Assembly: GCA_964017145.1 (NCBI GenBank)
Contig: OZ024847.1
Coordinates: forward strand, 2,294,001 to 2,358,000
Direction of reading: 5' to 3'
Source of the DNA: Agrocybe praecox
Taxonomy: Eukaryota > Basidiomycota > Agaricomycetes > Agaricales > Agrocybaceae
DNA: 64,000 nucleotides
Shown here: piece after piece, positions 33,926 through 43,786 of the stretch
Position numbering within the stretch: position 1 is the first letter of the stretch
Layout of the letters: each line of letters starts with the position of its first letter
Notes under the pieces: generated by a model
Told to the model about the DNA's origin: nothing
The model's input: only the letters and a program-made list of their open reading frames with translations
Database searches by the model: none
Program-made: the position numbers and the translations under genes

Positions 33926-34265
33926 TTTCGAGCCGCTCTTGTTTAGAGAGCGAGCGGTGGGGTTGAAGATGCCCGAGGAAGGTTTTTGATGGGGAGCTGG
34001 CGAAGCTCCGGGGTTTGGAGTCAGCTACGAGTGAGGTGAATGTTACAAGGAATCATTTGGGTTGGTTGACTCAGGTTCGTCTCTCATTCTTTCGTTTTTA
34101 TTTCTACGAGCATCTTACCATCATCTTCGGAACATCATAGATACCCTGGGGCCGCCATACACCAGAGAACTACTCCCTCCCACCCAAGCTGTGCTCGACA
34201 AGGATCGCTATGACCTAACGGGCGTGAAATCACGTATCCTCGAGTTCCTTGCTGTCGGCAAGCTA
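33926..34265 (+). pseudogene. Fragment of a Lon protease gene
   Basis: Translated pieces match the conserved region just before the Lon ATPase domain: [12 protein letters not shown], then (after a frameshift near 33990) [20 protein letters not shown] and NHLGWLTQ, then after an intron (34076-34139) IPWGRHTPENYSL, then (after another frameshift near 34185) LDKDRYDLTGVKSRILEFLA and VGKLR. Mitochondrial Lon degrades misfolded matrix proteins. The Walker A motif that should follow at once is absent, and the frame is broken at least twice, so this is a piece of a host gene and not a functional protease. Confidence 0.72.
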
Positions 34266-35619
34266 CGCGCAACACAAACCCAACAACGAGAAGAAGAACC
34301 CAACGAAACTTAGTGAAAACCCGTTCAATTATAACAGGATAACCACTTCCGTCCCAAAACAATTAGAGGCGGATGCAGCAGCATCCCGCACGGCCAACAC
34401 CATCTTCAGTTCCGTCTGCCTGCTCATCGAGAACCCTCTCCTGATGGAGCTCATATTCGTCATATTCTTGCTCTCTCCCCTCCTCAGCTGGGAGTGGAAA
34501 GAGGAAGGGAAGGGGGTCGGTCGCTCAGCATAATCAACATCAGCAGCAGCAGCAGGCACCGCCTTCGCCGCTGGCCCCACCGTCTCTATCTATCAATACG
34601 ACAACCTCGATGAGCCCTCAAGTTGGTATGGGTATCCTAGGCGCTAATGGGATGATGGGCGCTAGTAGCACAGCTACGCATGCCAGCAATCAGCAGCAGC
34701 AACAGCAATTTGTAGAGGTGGATAATAACGAGAAACCACGGATGGAGACGTATGTCCAGATATCGAAGGATGTTATACCGAGCGATGAGACGAGGATGAA
34801 GTTGAGGAGACAAGCGCAGAACTGGAGGGGCATTACCGCTCTTCCTTCGGATCCAAGCACATCAACATCATCAACATTGTCGTCTAACCCTACGAACGCC
34901 CAACAGCAACAGCAACACCCAATAATAATCAAACAAATCCCACCACGCGCAGCGTACAACCCCCTCCTTGCACACCACATCGCCTATCGCACAACACAAC
35001 CTCATCACGCCCTTCGTGTCCTCCATCACCCTGTCCGCCAAATACATCCTTGATCCGCTCAATGTGTACGTGCACCTGGGGATGCCGAACCCATATGTCC
35101 ATCTGCCAATGTCAACTTCAACTTCGAACTCATATTTCAACCCTAACCCGCATCATCAGGAAATGGCACAAACCTATCCATACCCAACTCCAACAACACC
35201 ATTTGCTCCTTCCTCCACCGACCCGCTCTTCCGAACCACCACGACGCACAACCATCATCCGCTATTCATGAATATGGACTCTCCAACGCCTACTCCCCCA
35301 TGCGCCCGAAACGCACCGAAACAAAACCGACAAATACAAATACAAACAGTCCCCCGCGAACTCCAACAGCTCCGCTACCAGATAAACAACATCCTGCACA
35401 CGCTCTCGTCCACATTCACAGCGTGTGCGTGTGGTGCGCGCACGAGGAACTGCGCGTTGACGCAGATGGCTGCATTTGTTGATAGGCTGGAAGGTGTAGC
35501 TACGACGACGGATATGCCTACGCATGTGATGGATATGGACGAGGAGAGGACGCCGCCGAAGATCAAGATGCGGAAGCTGTGGATGTATGGGCATGGGCCA
35601 GCCTTAGACGCTACATTCA
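34266..35619 (+). pseudogene. Low-complexity gene debris next to repeat copy B
   Basis: Plus-strand frames at 34610-35053 and 34968-35645 encode Gln-, Thr- and Pro-rich protein plus two more ordered stretches (QISKDVIPSDETRMKLRRQA; RELQQLRYQINNILHTLSST). No start-to-stop model spans them. I do not recognise the family. It may continue the captured host sequence that begins with the Lon fragment or be a second fragment. Confidence 0.35.
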
Positions 35620-36170
35620 TGTATCAAACCCTGGCAGTTGCCTAACGGCCTGATACATCCATATGGGCAGTTGCCTGACTTCCTATTTTGGATACACTAT
35701 CATGGCTGGGCTTCCTGGGCTTGTTGCTGCCGAAAATGGCCGAAACGGCACTTATATATAATTGAGTGGGTGTATGTTGGATGTATGGCTGAAATAATAC
35801 AATATTTAAGCGTGCTAGGTGTTCTGGTTGGGTGGGGTAGGCGCCTGTCTATTCTCGGGGAAAAGAGTAGGTAAACATAGACAAACAGTTTATTGCATAA
35901 TTGACCACTTTGCACTCGAAATTATTATTTTTGGCTCTATTAATGCTCCTTTCAGGGCGCTTCTTGGTGGAATGGACATGTAATATATATTAGGAATATT
36001 CTGCCTCTTTTGCTCTCACAAAAGAGGTCAGCAAACGATGGATTGACGCTCATGATTTTGGATGACATTTAAAAATAGTTGCGTATCCGGGTACACCGGC
36101 CATGGATGTAAAATCCGATTAGAATCTAATCTAATCTTCTCGCACTCTTTTATATAATCAATGACGCAGC
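35590..36170 (+). repeat. TGATACAT-family dispersed repeat, copy B
   Basis: The head module TGTATCA (35620) and TGATACATCCATATGGGC (35651) with TTGCCTGACTTCCTATTTTG matches copy A closely, and similarity reaches upstream of it (CCAGCCTTAGACGCTACATTC compared with the left end of the palindrome). The tail module (GATGGATTG near 36037, GGATGACAT near 36061) is followed by a GATTAGAATCTAATCTAATC block similar to the palindrome arms. Confidence 0.6.
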
Positions 36171-36299
36171 CACTCAGAAAGGCCTGCGAAACATATTTGC
36201 CTCAAAACATGTGAATAAATATTTTTATTTTTACTGACAGCTCAAGGGAGAAAGACAACATAAAGATTACTGAAAGGTGAGGTGATGACGACAATGGAG

Positions 36300-36935
36300 A
36301 CAAATTTTATTTCACGATGCTAGTGAGAGAGCGAAAGAAATGTAAACGCGCGAGTAAAGGAAGTTGATTTGAGCGCAGAAACGACTACGACGTGGAAGAT
36401 GTAACGAGAATAACGAGGGCAAGAGGGGTGGAAATGATGGAAAATAGTGTATTGAGAGCGAGCAAGAAATGTAAACGCGTGAGTAAAGGAAGTTGATTTG
36501 AGCGCAGAAATGACTACGACGTGAAAGATGTAACAACGAGAATGACGAGGGCAATAGGGGTGGAAATGATGGAAAATAGTCTATCGAGTTGAATGCAAGT
36601 GTTAGCCTAGAAAGTGGAGGATCTAATAACAACGATGGTGCCGTCAAAGATGGTCGAATTAACAAAGTTGGATGTGATGATGTAGTATCAAGCCCCGGCC
36701 ACAGAAAGTGGAGGATATAGCAGCAACGATGACAGGGGAAAGAGGGTGGAAATGATGTACTGAAATGGCTGTAAGCGTTGGCCCAGGAAATGGAGGACGC
36801 AACAACGATGATGACGGGGGCAAGAGGGGTGGAAGCGGTGGGAAATAGTGTATTGAAATGGATGTGAGTGTCGGCCCCGAAAATGGAGGATGTAGCGATA
36901 GCGATGGCGGCGAAGATGGTTGAAATAGTAGGGTT
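36300..36935. repeat. Degenerate ~120-130-bp minisatellite
   Basis: Two clear units are offset by 129 bp (TGTAAACGCG at 36341 and 36470). Diverged units containing GGCAAGAGGGGTGGAAATGA and AAATGGAGGATG continue to about 36930. The array opens a 305-codon minus frame (36312-37229) that I regard as spurious because it consists of repeated Ser/Leu/Phe-rich blocks. Confidence 0.7.
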
Positions 36936-37175
36936 GGACTTGATTATGTAGTATCTGGAGTAAAAGAGGTGGATGAAGATGGTTGGCCGTAGTTCATATG
37001 AATGGAAATTGGGATCGATCGTTACCAAAAAACAAGGAATGGAGATTAGAAGGATTTGACCGAGGCTATGGCAAAGGCGAGCGCGCAATTGAGGGAAAAG
37101 GGTGAAAAAATCATAAAATTGAAATTGGATAAACCACAAGGCGCATGAAAGAAGAGCGAGTCGACACCAGGTCCC
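36936..37175. other. Left flank of Ty3 element 2
   Basis: No gene. The last five bases (37171-37175, GTCCC) are the reverse complement of the GGGAC that precedes element 1, as expected if they once bordered the same insertion. Confidence 0.6.
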
Positions 37176-37652
37176 TGTCAGGGCAACACTATAATCAGTG
37201 TGACAAGGCCACCAACAAAGACAAAGCAAGAGGAGAGAGAGAAAAGAGACAGAGACAGAGAGACAGAGAGATAAAGAGATAGAGAGACATTCAATGATTC
37301 TAAGAGATCACACCAATGATAGTGGATATCCTAAGAGATTGAAGCTGGGGCTACAGCTACCTACATGTCCAGTATATATACCCTACAGCTATTCTAGAAT
37401 ATTCCTCTATGACATCATAGAAAGGAATGATGAGTAAGGCAATGACATCATAAAGACAGTAAAAGAATAATGTGGAATGATGTAGAATGAATGAGGCTGT
37501 GCTCATGGGAAATCAAAGTGATAAGTATCTAATCAAATGATAATCAAGAGATAATCAAAGATATGAAACAGATAAGATATCTACACATCTACAAAAGGGA
37601 AAAATGCGAAATAAATAAAGAAAAATAGAGGAAAATAGGGGAAACCCTGACA
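37176..37652 (-). repeat. 3' LTR of element 2 (477-bp type A)
   Basis: Same length and diagnostic bases as the 5' LTR of element 1 at 19594-20070; the only difference I found is AGCTGTAGCC instead of AGCTTTAGCC. Confidence 0.93.
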
Positions 37653-40600
37653 TCACCCCCTCTCTAAGGCACATTTCCCACAATGTGCACATGTATGACT
37701 GAGTTTGGAGGGTTTCAGAGGAGGTGGAGGTTCAGTAAAATTAATTAGAGGAGAAAATGAAAGTCTATCAAAAGTGAGGGCTGAAATTTTTCTGGGAGCA
37801 GCTGGGTGTTTTGCATGGAATTCCTTGATTGATTTAGCTGCCTTCATCAAATTTTCTGCAGGTTCCCAAGTACTTTCTTCATTTGGGTAGTTTTTCCATT
37901 TAACCAAGTACTGCAGCTTATTTCTGAATAATCTGCTGTCCTTGATGTACTCAACTTCCCATTCAGGGTTTTCTCCTTTGATAACTGGTGGAGGTCTGGA
38001 AGGGGGCTTTCTACCAACTGGATCAGGATGATGGGGCATGAGCTTGACCACATTGAATACAGGATGGATCTTCATGGTAGAAGGCAATTTCAATTCATAG
38101 GCATTTGGACCAACAACTTTGGTGATCTTGTATGGTCCATATCTTTTGTCCTCCAATTCCTTGGAAGGCCTATCAGTCTTCAAGTCCTTGCCATCTAGCC
38201 AAACCATGTCTCCGACCTTATACTCAGTAGGTACACCTCTGTGTCTATCATAGAACTTGGCCATATCATCAGCAGCCTTTTTGAGGGCAGACTCTGCTTC
38301 TTTTCTGGCCTCTTCCATGTTTTTCACAAAGGTATCTACAGTGTCCATCTTGCTGTCTCTAAGAGGTTCTGTGCCCATCCTGGGATGTCTACCATTATTG
38401 AGCATGAAGGGTGTTTGCCTAGTAGATGCTTGAACTCTGTTATTATAGGAGAATTCAGCCAAGGACAACCATTCTACCCAATCATCTTGTCTGTGGTTTA
38501 TAAAGAGCCTGAGGTATTGTTCTACTTCTTGATTTACCCTCTCAGTTTGACCATCTGTCTGTGGGTGATAGGCTGTAGATGAAGCAGTCTGAATACCTAG
38601 TAAGGAGTTGAGCTCTTTCATAAACTTGGAGACAAACTGGGGACCTCTATCACAGATGATTTTGATAGGTAGACCATGCAATTTCCAAACATAGTCCCTG
38701 TAGAGCTTAACAGTACCTTCAGATGTGACCTCATCTGTGGTAGGTATGATGTGGATCATCTTGCTAAGCCTATCTACAACTATCATGACAGCATTGTACC
38801 CTTGACACTCAGGTAATCCAGTGATAAAGTCTACAGTAATGGTTTGCCAGACATCAGAAGGAATTTCAGTAGGAGTCAGGAAGCCAACAGGCTTAGCTGG
38901 GAATGTCTTTGTCCTGTTACATCTATCACAGCTTCTAGTGTAGGCTGCAATATAGTGAGACATTCCTGGCCACCAATAATTTCTAGAGACAAGCTCTATT
39001 GTCTTCCATTTTCCTGGATGTCCAGCAATATAGGCATCATGATGTAGTTCCACAATTTTCCTTCTAAGATCTTTGTCCTTGGGAACATACACTTTCCCTC
39101 TGTAGAGAATAAGTCCTTGCTCTTCTGCCCATTCCTGTCCTTCTATCTTCTTGGTTGAGGATCCCTTCAATTCCTGTACTGCCTTCACAACCTTTTCATC
39201 CATGTCCTTTGCCTCTCTGATTTTCTTTAGAAGATCAGTCTCAGGACCAGACAAAATGGTGTGCCCCTGTTTGAGAGCCTGGATCTTGAAGTAGGAAGGT
39301 TTGAGGAGAACTACATTTTCATTATCATTCTCCCCCTTCTTATGATCTGATCTCCTTGACAGAGCATCTGGCTTAAGGGATTTTTTACCAGGTCTATGAT
39401 GAAGAGAAAAGTCAAATCTGGACAAAAACAGAGACCATCTGGCTTGCCTTCTGCTTAGCTTCTGGGCAGTCATAAAGTACTCTAGATTTTTGTGGTCTGT
39501 CCAAATCTCAAAGGTATGTTGAGTCCCTTCAAGATAATGTCTCCATTCATCTAGTGCCCTGATAATTGCCAGCATTTCCTTGTCATGGATCTCATAGTTC
39601 CTTTCTACTTCAGAGAGGCTCTTAGACATAAAAGCAACAGGATGCCATTTCCCATCTGATCCTTCCTGAGATAAGACAGCCCCAGTAGCATAATCTGAGC
39701 TATCTGCTTCAACTTTATATGGCTTATTATCATCAGGGAAAATCAAAACAGGAGAGGATGTGACCTTAAGTTTCAACTGGTCAAAAGCTTCCTGGTGTCT
39801 AAGTCCCCATCTCCAAACTGTTCCCTTCTTTGTCAATTCATGAAGTGGCTTGGCAATGTCTGCAAAATCCTCAATGAACCTTCTATAGAAGTTAACAAAT
39901 CCCAAGAATGATTGAACATCCTTGACATTTTCAGGTTCAGGCCATTTGGAAACACCCTCTACCTTGACAGGATCCATTTCAATCTTGCCTTGTGAAATGA
40001 TAAGTCCAAGATATTCAATCTTTTCCTTTTCAAATTCACATTTTTCTGCTTTCAGGTAGAGTTTATTCTGTTCAAGGATTTGCAAGACCTTCTTGACTAC
40101 CTCCCTATGATGTTCCAGAGTCTCAGTGAAGACCAATATGTCATCCATATAGACAATGACCACATTGTTATCAATGAGCTCTATAAAGATGTCATTCATC
40201 ATGGTCTGGAAAGTAGCAGGACTATTGGTTAAGCCAAAGAACATGACCAATGGTTCAAACAGCCCTCTATTAGTTCTGAAAGCTGCCTTCCATTCATCTC
40301 CTTCCTTAATTCTGACATTGTTGAACCCCCATCTGACATCCAGCTTGGTAAAATACTTGGCCTTGCTGAGTTTAGTGATTATGTCAGAGATGAGAGGCAA
40401 AGGGTAGGAGTTTTTGATGGTCATTTCATTGAGCTTTCTGTAGTCCTGAACTAGTCTAAGAGAGCCATCCTTCTTCTTGACAAAAAATACAGGGGATGCC
40501 ATAGATGACTTGGAAGGTCTAATTCTGCCAGATTTCAGATTTTCCTCTAGAAAGGCATCAAGCTCCTTCTGCTCTTTAGGTGAAAGAGGATAAATCTTGG

Positions 40601-42599
40601 ATCTATATGGCTCTGAACTAGGCTTCAGCTCAATAGCATGATCCCAAGGCTTTCTATCTGGTAGCCTATCAAAAGATTCCTTTGAGAATACCCCTTTGAA
40701 TTGGTGATAATGCTTGGGGACAGCTTCTTCAAAAGTTTTCTTTGGGGAATCAGCTAGTTGATGAGATTCTTCTGCCAATTTTTGAGACACAGAGGAGGTG
40801 GCATTTATGTACTGGTTCTGAGGATGTAGACAAGAGATAAAAATTCTATCCTCAGGCTCAATTTCAGAATCAGGTGACTGATCTACAAGATCTACACCTT
40901 CATCATCAAATTGAGGAAGCTGCCTTCTTTGTACTGCAGCTATTCTCTGCCTCTTCCTCCTGGCTCTAACAACTTCCATATGACAATCAGGTGGACATCT
41001 GAGGAATTGAACATCCCCTTTCTGCCAGTCAACATTAGGATTGTGTAGATAAAGCCAGGTGTGTCCAATAATAGCAGTTTTATCTCCTAAGTCACATATA
41101 GCAAAGGTGGCCTTTTCTGTATGGTTTTTGTAGATCATAATCAAATCAACTTCTTCATGAATAGAGCCACTCTTGTTGAGGGTTCCATCTACATTGTAGA
41201 CAGGAATGGCTCTAGGAAGTTTTCTTGTGTTTAGATTATGATATTTCACAAAACCAGTATCCAGAAAAAGACCAGTGGCACCAGAGTCAAGCAAAGCATT
41301 CACAGAAAGCCTTTTTCCTGTATCCATTGTCTCTAGTATAACTGACAGATGGGTAGAGGTCTTAGGCTTGTGGTTCAGAATGTAGATTCTTTCAGGGGGA
41401 GAGGAAGAAGGTGAATCAGAGGGCATGATTTCTGTATCAGAATTTGAAGAGGAAGGATTGGTTTTATCACTTTCATCTTCTAATACATTAAATCTATTCC
41501 ATTGGGACATGTCCTTCACCAATGGAGCCTTTAAAAACCCTTCTGATTCATTCTTGGTTCCTTGTTCTTCCTTGATCAGTTTCCCATAAAAGTCTTTCAG
41601 CTCCTCATGGTTCATGGCATTGATGTTCACTGTAGATCTACAGTGCTCTGCCTTGTGACCAGGTTTTCTGCATTTAAAGCAGATAAAGGGCCTGACTGAC
41701 TTCCATCCTGAATCTACTTCCATAGGGACCACATCTGATAGCTTTGCCTGAGACACTTGACTCCTATGATTACCAGCAAAGGAAGATGAACTGGGGGCAG
41801 CAGGCTTGGACTGAGGCTTGTTTGAATAAGGAGCCTTGGAAAATGGAGAAGAGGAAGAAGAAGTAGATTTGTTGAATGCTTCCATCTGTCTCCATTGCCT
41901 GTCCAGCTTAGTAGCCCAGGAAATCCAGCCATTCAGAGTTTTGGGCATCTCAGGTACACTGTAGACCTTTTCCATGAGAGATCTGTTAAGCCCAGTCTGA
42001 AACTTCTCAACCAATGCAGCATCATTGTACCCAGTGTCAGCAGCCAATTCCCTGAAGCTAGCCACATACTCATCAGCAGTTTGGCTTCCCTGCTTGAGGA
42101 GATTCATTTTGTGTCTGGCTGTGCTAGCAGGGTCTGGGTCTGCAAAGACTTCCCTGAATTCATAGACAAAATCATCCCAAAGGCCATCCTTAGGACAATC
42201 TTCATCTAGAATTTTGGTCTTCTCAAGTGCCCACTTCCCAGCAATGCCTCCCTTCATGAAGGAAAGAGCACAAACAACTTTTTGAAAGTCATCTGTGATA
42301 TTCTTTCCCCAGAAGTATAACTTGAGTTGACTGAGGAAGGCTTCTGCTTTCTGCATGGAACCATCAAAGGTTTCAGGAGGAGAGATTTTAGCAGAAGAGG
42401 AAGTGACAGCATGAGATGAAGGAACAGAGTAAACCTCTCTAGCAGCAGAGAAGAAAGGTGATTGAGTGGTGGGTGGTGTGATAGACTGTTGCTGCTGCTG
42501 TTTCAAGAGATTTAACTCCTGGGTAAGGAGAGTAATCTGGTGTAAGAGTTGCTCCACAGTGGTAGGAGGAGTGGTGGTAGGTTGTGGTGTGGTGTCCAT
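37653..42599 (-). CDS. Gag-Pol polyprotein of Ty3 element 2 (1648 aa)
   Basis: A single uninterrupted frame with the same domain order as element 1: Gag with CCHC knuckle from C307 (CFKCRKPGHKAEHC), protease DSG near residue 436, reverse transcriptase YMDD at 817-820, RNase H, zinc-binding and D-D35-E integrase, GPY/F module and chromodomain. Compared with element 1 the Gag half differs at dozens of residues and by small indels. From the middle of the reverse transcriptase to the C-terminus I see only a handful of substitutions (for example PVLIFP for PVLVFP, GYNAVM for GYNAIM, NLMKAAK for NLKKAAK). This step in similarity places a conversion or crossover within pol. The frame is open, so the element could be competent unless individual residues are damaged. 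Confidence 0.93.
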   Translation of the reverse strand: MDTTPQPTTTPPTTVEQLLHQITLLTQELNLLKQQQQQSITPPTTQSPFFSAAREVYSVPSSHAVTSSSAKISPPETFDGSMQKAEAFLSQLKLYFWGKNITDDFQKVVCALSFMKGGIAGKWALEKTKILDEDCPKDGLWDDFVYEFREVFADPDPASTARHKMNLLKQGSQTADEYVASFRELAADTGYNDAALVEKFQTGLNRSLMEKVYSVPEMPKTLNGWISWATKLDRQWRQMEAFNKSTSSSSSPFSKAPYSNKPQSKPAAPSSSSFAGNHRSQVSQAKLSDVVPMEVDSGWKSVRPFICFKCRKPGHKAEHCRSTVNINAMNHEELKDFYGKLIKEEQGTKNESEGFLKAPLVKDMSQWNRFNVLEDESDKTNPSSSNSDTEIMPSDSPSSSPPERIYILNHKPKTSTHLSVILETMDTGKRLSVNALLDSGATGLFLDTGFVKYHNLNTRKLPRAIPVYNVDGTLNKSGSIHEEVDLIMIYKNHTEKATFAICDLGDKTAIIGHTWLYLHNPNVDWQKGDVQFLRCPPDCHMEVVRARRKRQRIAAVQRRQLPQFDDEGVDLVDQSPDSEIEPEDRIFISCLHPQNQYINATSSVSQKLAEESHQLADSPKKTFEEAVPKHYHQFKGVFSKESFDRLPDRKPWDHAIELKPSSEPYRSKIYPLSPKEQKELDAFLEENLKSGRIRPSKSSMASPVFFVKKKDGSLRLVQDYRKLNEMTIKNSYPLPLISDIITKLSKAKYFTKLDVRWGFNNVRIKEGDEWKAAFRTNRGLFEPLVMFFGLTNSPATFQTMMNDIFIELIDNNVVIVYMDDILVFTETLEHHREVVKKVLQILEQNKLYLKAEKCEFEKEKIEYLGLIISQGKIEMDPVKVEGVSKWPEPENVKDVQSFLGFVNFYRRFIEDFADIAKPLHELTKKGTVWRWGLRHQEAFDQLKLKVTSSPVLIFPDDNKPYKVEADSSDYATGAVLSQEGSDGKWHPVAFMSKSLSEVERNYEIHDKEMLAIIRALDEWRHYLEGTQHTFEIWTDHKNLEYFMTAQKLSRRQARWSLFLSRFDFSLHHRPGKKSLKPDALSRRSDHKKGENDNENVVLLKPSYFKIQALKQGHTILSGPETDLLKKIREAKDMDEKVVKAVQELKGSSTKKIEGQEWAEEQGLILYRGKVYVPKDKDLRRKIVELHHDAYIAGHPGKWKTIELVSRNYWWPGMSHYIAAYTRSCDRCNRTKTFPAKPVGFLTPTEIPSDVWQTITVDFITGLPECQGYNAVMIVVDRLSKMIHIIPTTDEVTSEGTVKLYRDYVWKLHGLPIKIICDRGPQFVSKFMKELNSLLGIQTASSTAYHPQTDGQTERVNQEVEQYLRLFINHRQDDWVEWLSLAEFSYNNRVQASTRQTPFMLNNGRHPRMGTEPLRDSKMDTVDTFVKNMEEARKEAESALKKAADDMAKFYDRHRGVPTEYKVGDMVWLDGKDLKTDRPSKELEDKRYGPYKITKVVGPNAYELKLPSTMKIHPVFNVVKLMPHHPDPVGRKPPSRPPPVIKGENPEWEVEYIKDSRLFRNKLQYLVKWKNYPNEESTWEPAENLMKAAKSIKEFHAKHPAAPRKISALTFDRLSFSPLINFTEPPPPLKPSKLSHTCAHCGKCALERG

Positions 42600-43105
42600 A
42601 GTAAAGGCTCTCTGATGTGTGTGTGGGAGAAGCTATCTACAAAAAGTGCCCTTGAGACTATACTAGGTAACTAAAAAAAACTATATACTGGATACCCAGT
42701 TGTCACCCCAGGCACAGTGGGTCTAAACCTAGGATCACAGGGCTGACTACCTGGTATTTTCCTAGACCACCAAAGACAGAAACAGTTGGCCTGGATCTGC
42801 CCCAACAGTTGGTATCCCTATCTACAAGTTCACACACAACACACAGCAGAGAGTGAGGAGTCCAGTAGAAAGAGAGGTGTCTTGAGGAGATGTTGAAATT
42901 GGGGAGGGAGAAATGATATAGAAGATTGGGGGAATATTGGAGGTTGAAGAGTTGATGATGATGATGAAAATGATATATGTGGTGAGAGGATGTGAGGGGA
43001 AATGGTGGAAAGAGGGATGAATGGATTGGTGTAGATAAATGTAGGTTGGTGTAGGTAAGGGTGAGATAGTGATTGGTGGAGTTGTCTGGGAGAGCTTCAA
43101 TCTTC

Positions 43106-43572
43106 TGTCAGGGCAACACTAAGATCAGTGTGACAAGGCCACCAACAAAGACAAAGCAAGAGGTAGAGAGAGAGAGAGAGAGAAAGAGAGATGAAGAGAG
43201 AAAGAGACACTCAATGGTTCTAAGAGATCACACCAATGATAGTGGATATCCTAAGAGATTGAAGCTGGGGCTAAAGCTACCTACATGTCCAGTATATATA
43301 CCCTACAGCTATTCTAGAATATTCCTCCATGACATCATAGAAAGGAATGATGAGTAAGGCAATGACATCATAAAGAAAGTAAAAGAATAATGTAGAATGA
43401 TGTAGAATGAATGAGGCTATGCTCATGGGAAATCAAAGTGATAAGTATCTAATCAAATGATAATCAAGAGATAATCAAAGATATGAAGCAGATAAGATAT
43501 CTATACATCTACAAAAGGGAAAAATGCGAAATAAATAAAGAAAAATAGAGAAAAATAGGGGAAACCCTGACA
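43106..43572 (-). repeat. 5' LTR of element 2 (467-bp type B)
   Basis: Carries all type B markers listed for the 3' LTR of element 1, including the short C/T tract and GATCTTAGTG. It contains AGCTTCAATCT complementary to the PBS that follows in the minus direction (GAAGATTGAAGCT, ending at 43105). Confidence 0.93.
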
Positions 43573-43650
43573 CTTGCCAGCAGCTATTATTTAAGAGAAC
43601 GATCGTTGATCCTCAAAAAACATCGAATCCTGACATCATCGAAGGGAGGC

Positions 43651-43786
43651 CGTTTCTTCGAAAGGAGGTGGAGAAATTTAGAACGAACACGGAAAACGGA
43701 ACGGAAAACGGATAGCCTCAACGCCGAACGGTCACGCGACTTTATTCAGTTTCTTCCGTTACGCGTTGCGTCACTAAGGCCGGGCA
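43651..43786 (+). repeat. Dispersed direct repeat, copy 1
   Basis: From CGTTTCTTCGAAAGGAGGTG to CCGTTACGCGTTGCGTCACT this block matches 47112-47260 in the same orientation, with small indels. It could be the remains of an LTR or other terminal repeat enclosing the 3.4 kb between the copies, but the ends are not sharp. Confidence 0.55.

Larger units (their letters stand above)
37176..43572 (-). mobile_element. Ty3/gypsy chromovirus-type LTR retrotransposon, element 2
   Basis: Full-length element of 6397 bp in inverted orientation to element 1. In its own direction: 5' LTR 43572-43106 (467-bp type B), leader with the same PBS, gag-pol 42599-37653, 3' LTR 37652-37176 (477-bp type A). Outside bases are GTCCC on the left and CTTGC on the right, which do not match each other. 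The type A LTR differs from element 1's 5' LTR at only one site that I found, and the type B LTR differs from element 1's 3' LTR at about two sites, whereas the two LTRs of this element differ at many. Confidence 0.93.

Noticed and set aside
8240..36170. TGATACAT family as Helitrons
   Set aside because: No TC start, CTRR end with hairpin, or Rep/helicase frame could be placed consistently on the copies.
36312..37229. 305-codon minus-strand frame
   Set aside because: It consists of repeated Ser/Leu/Phe-rich blocks from the 129-bp minisatellite and its start lies inside the Ty3 LTR; no domain is visible.
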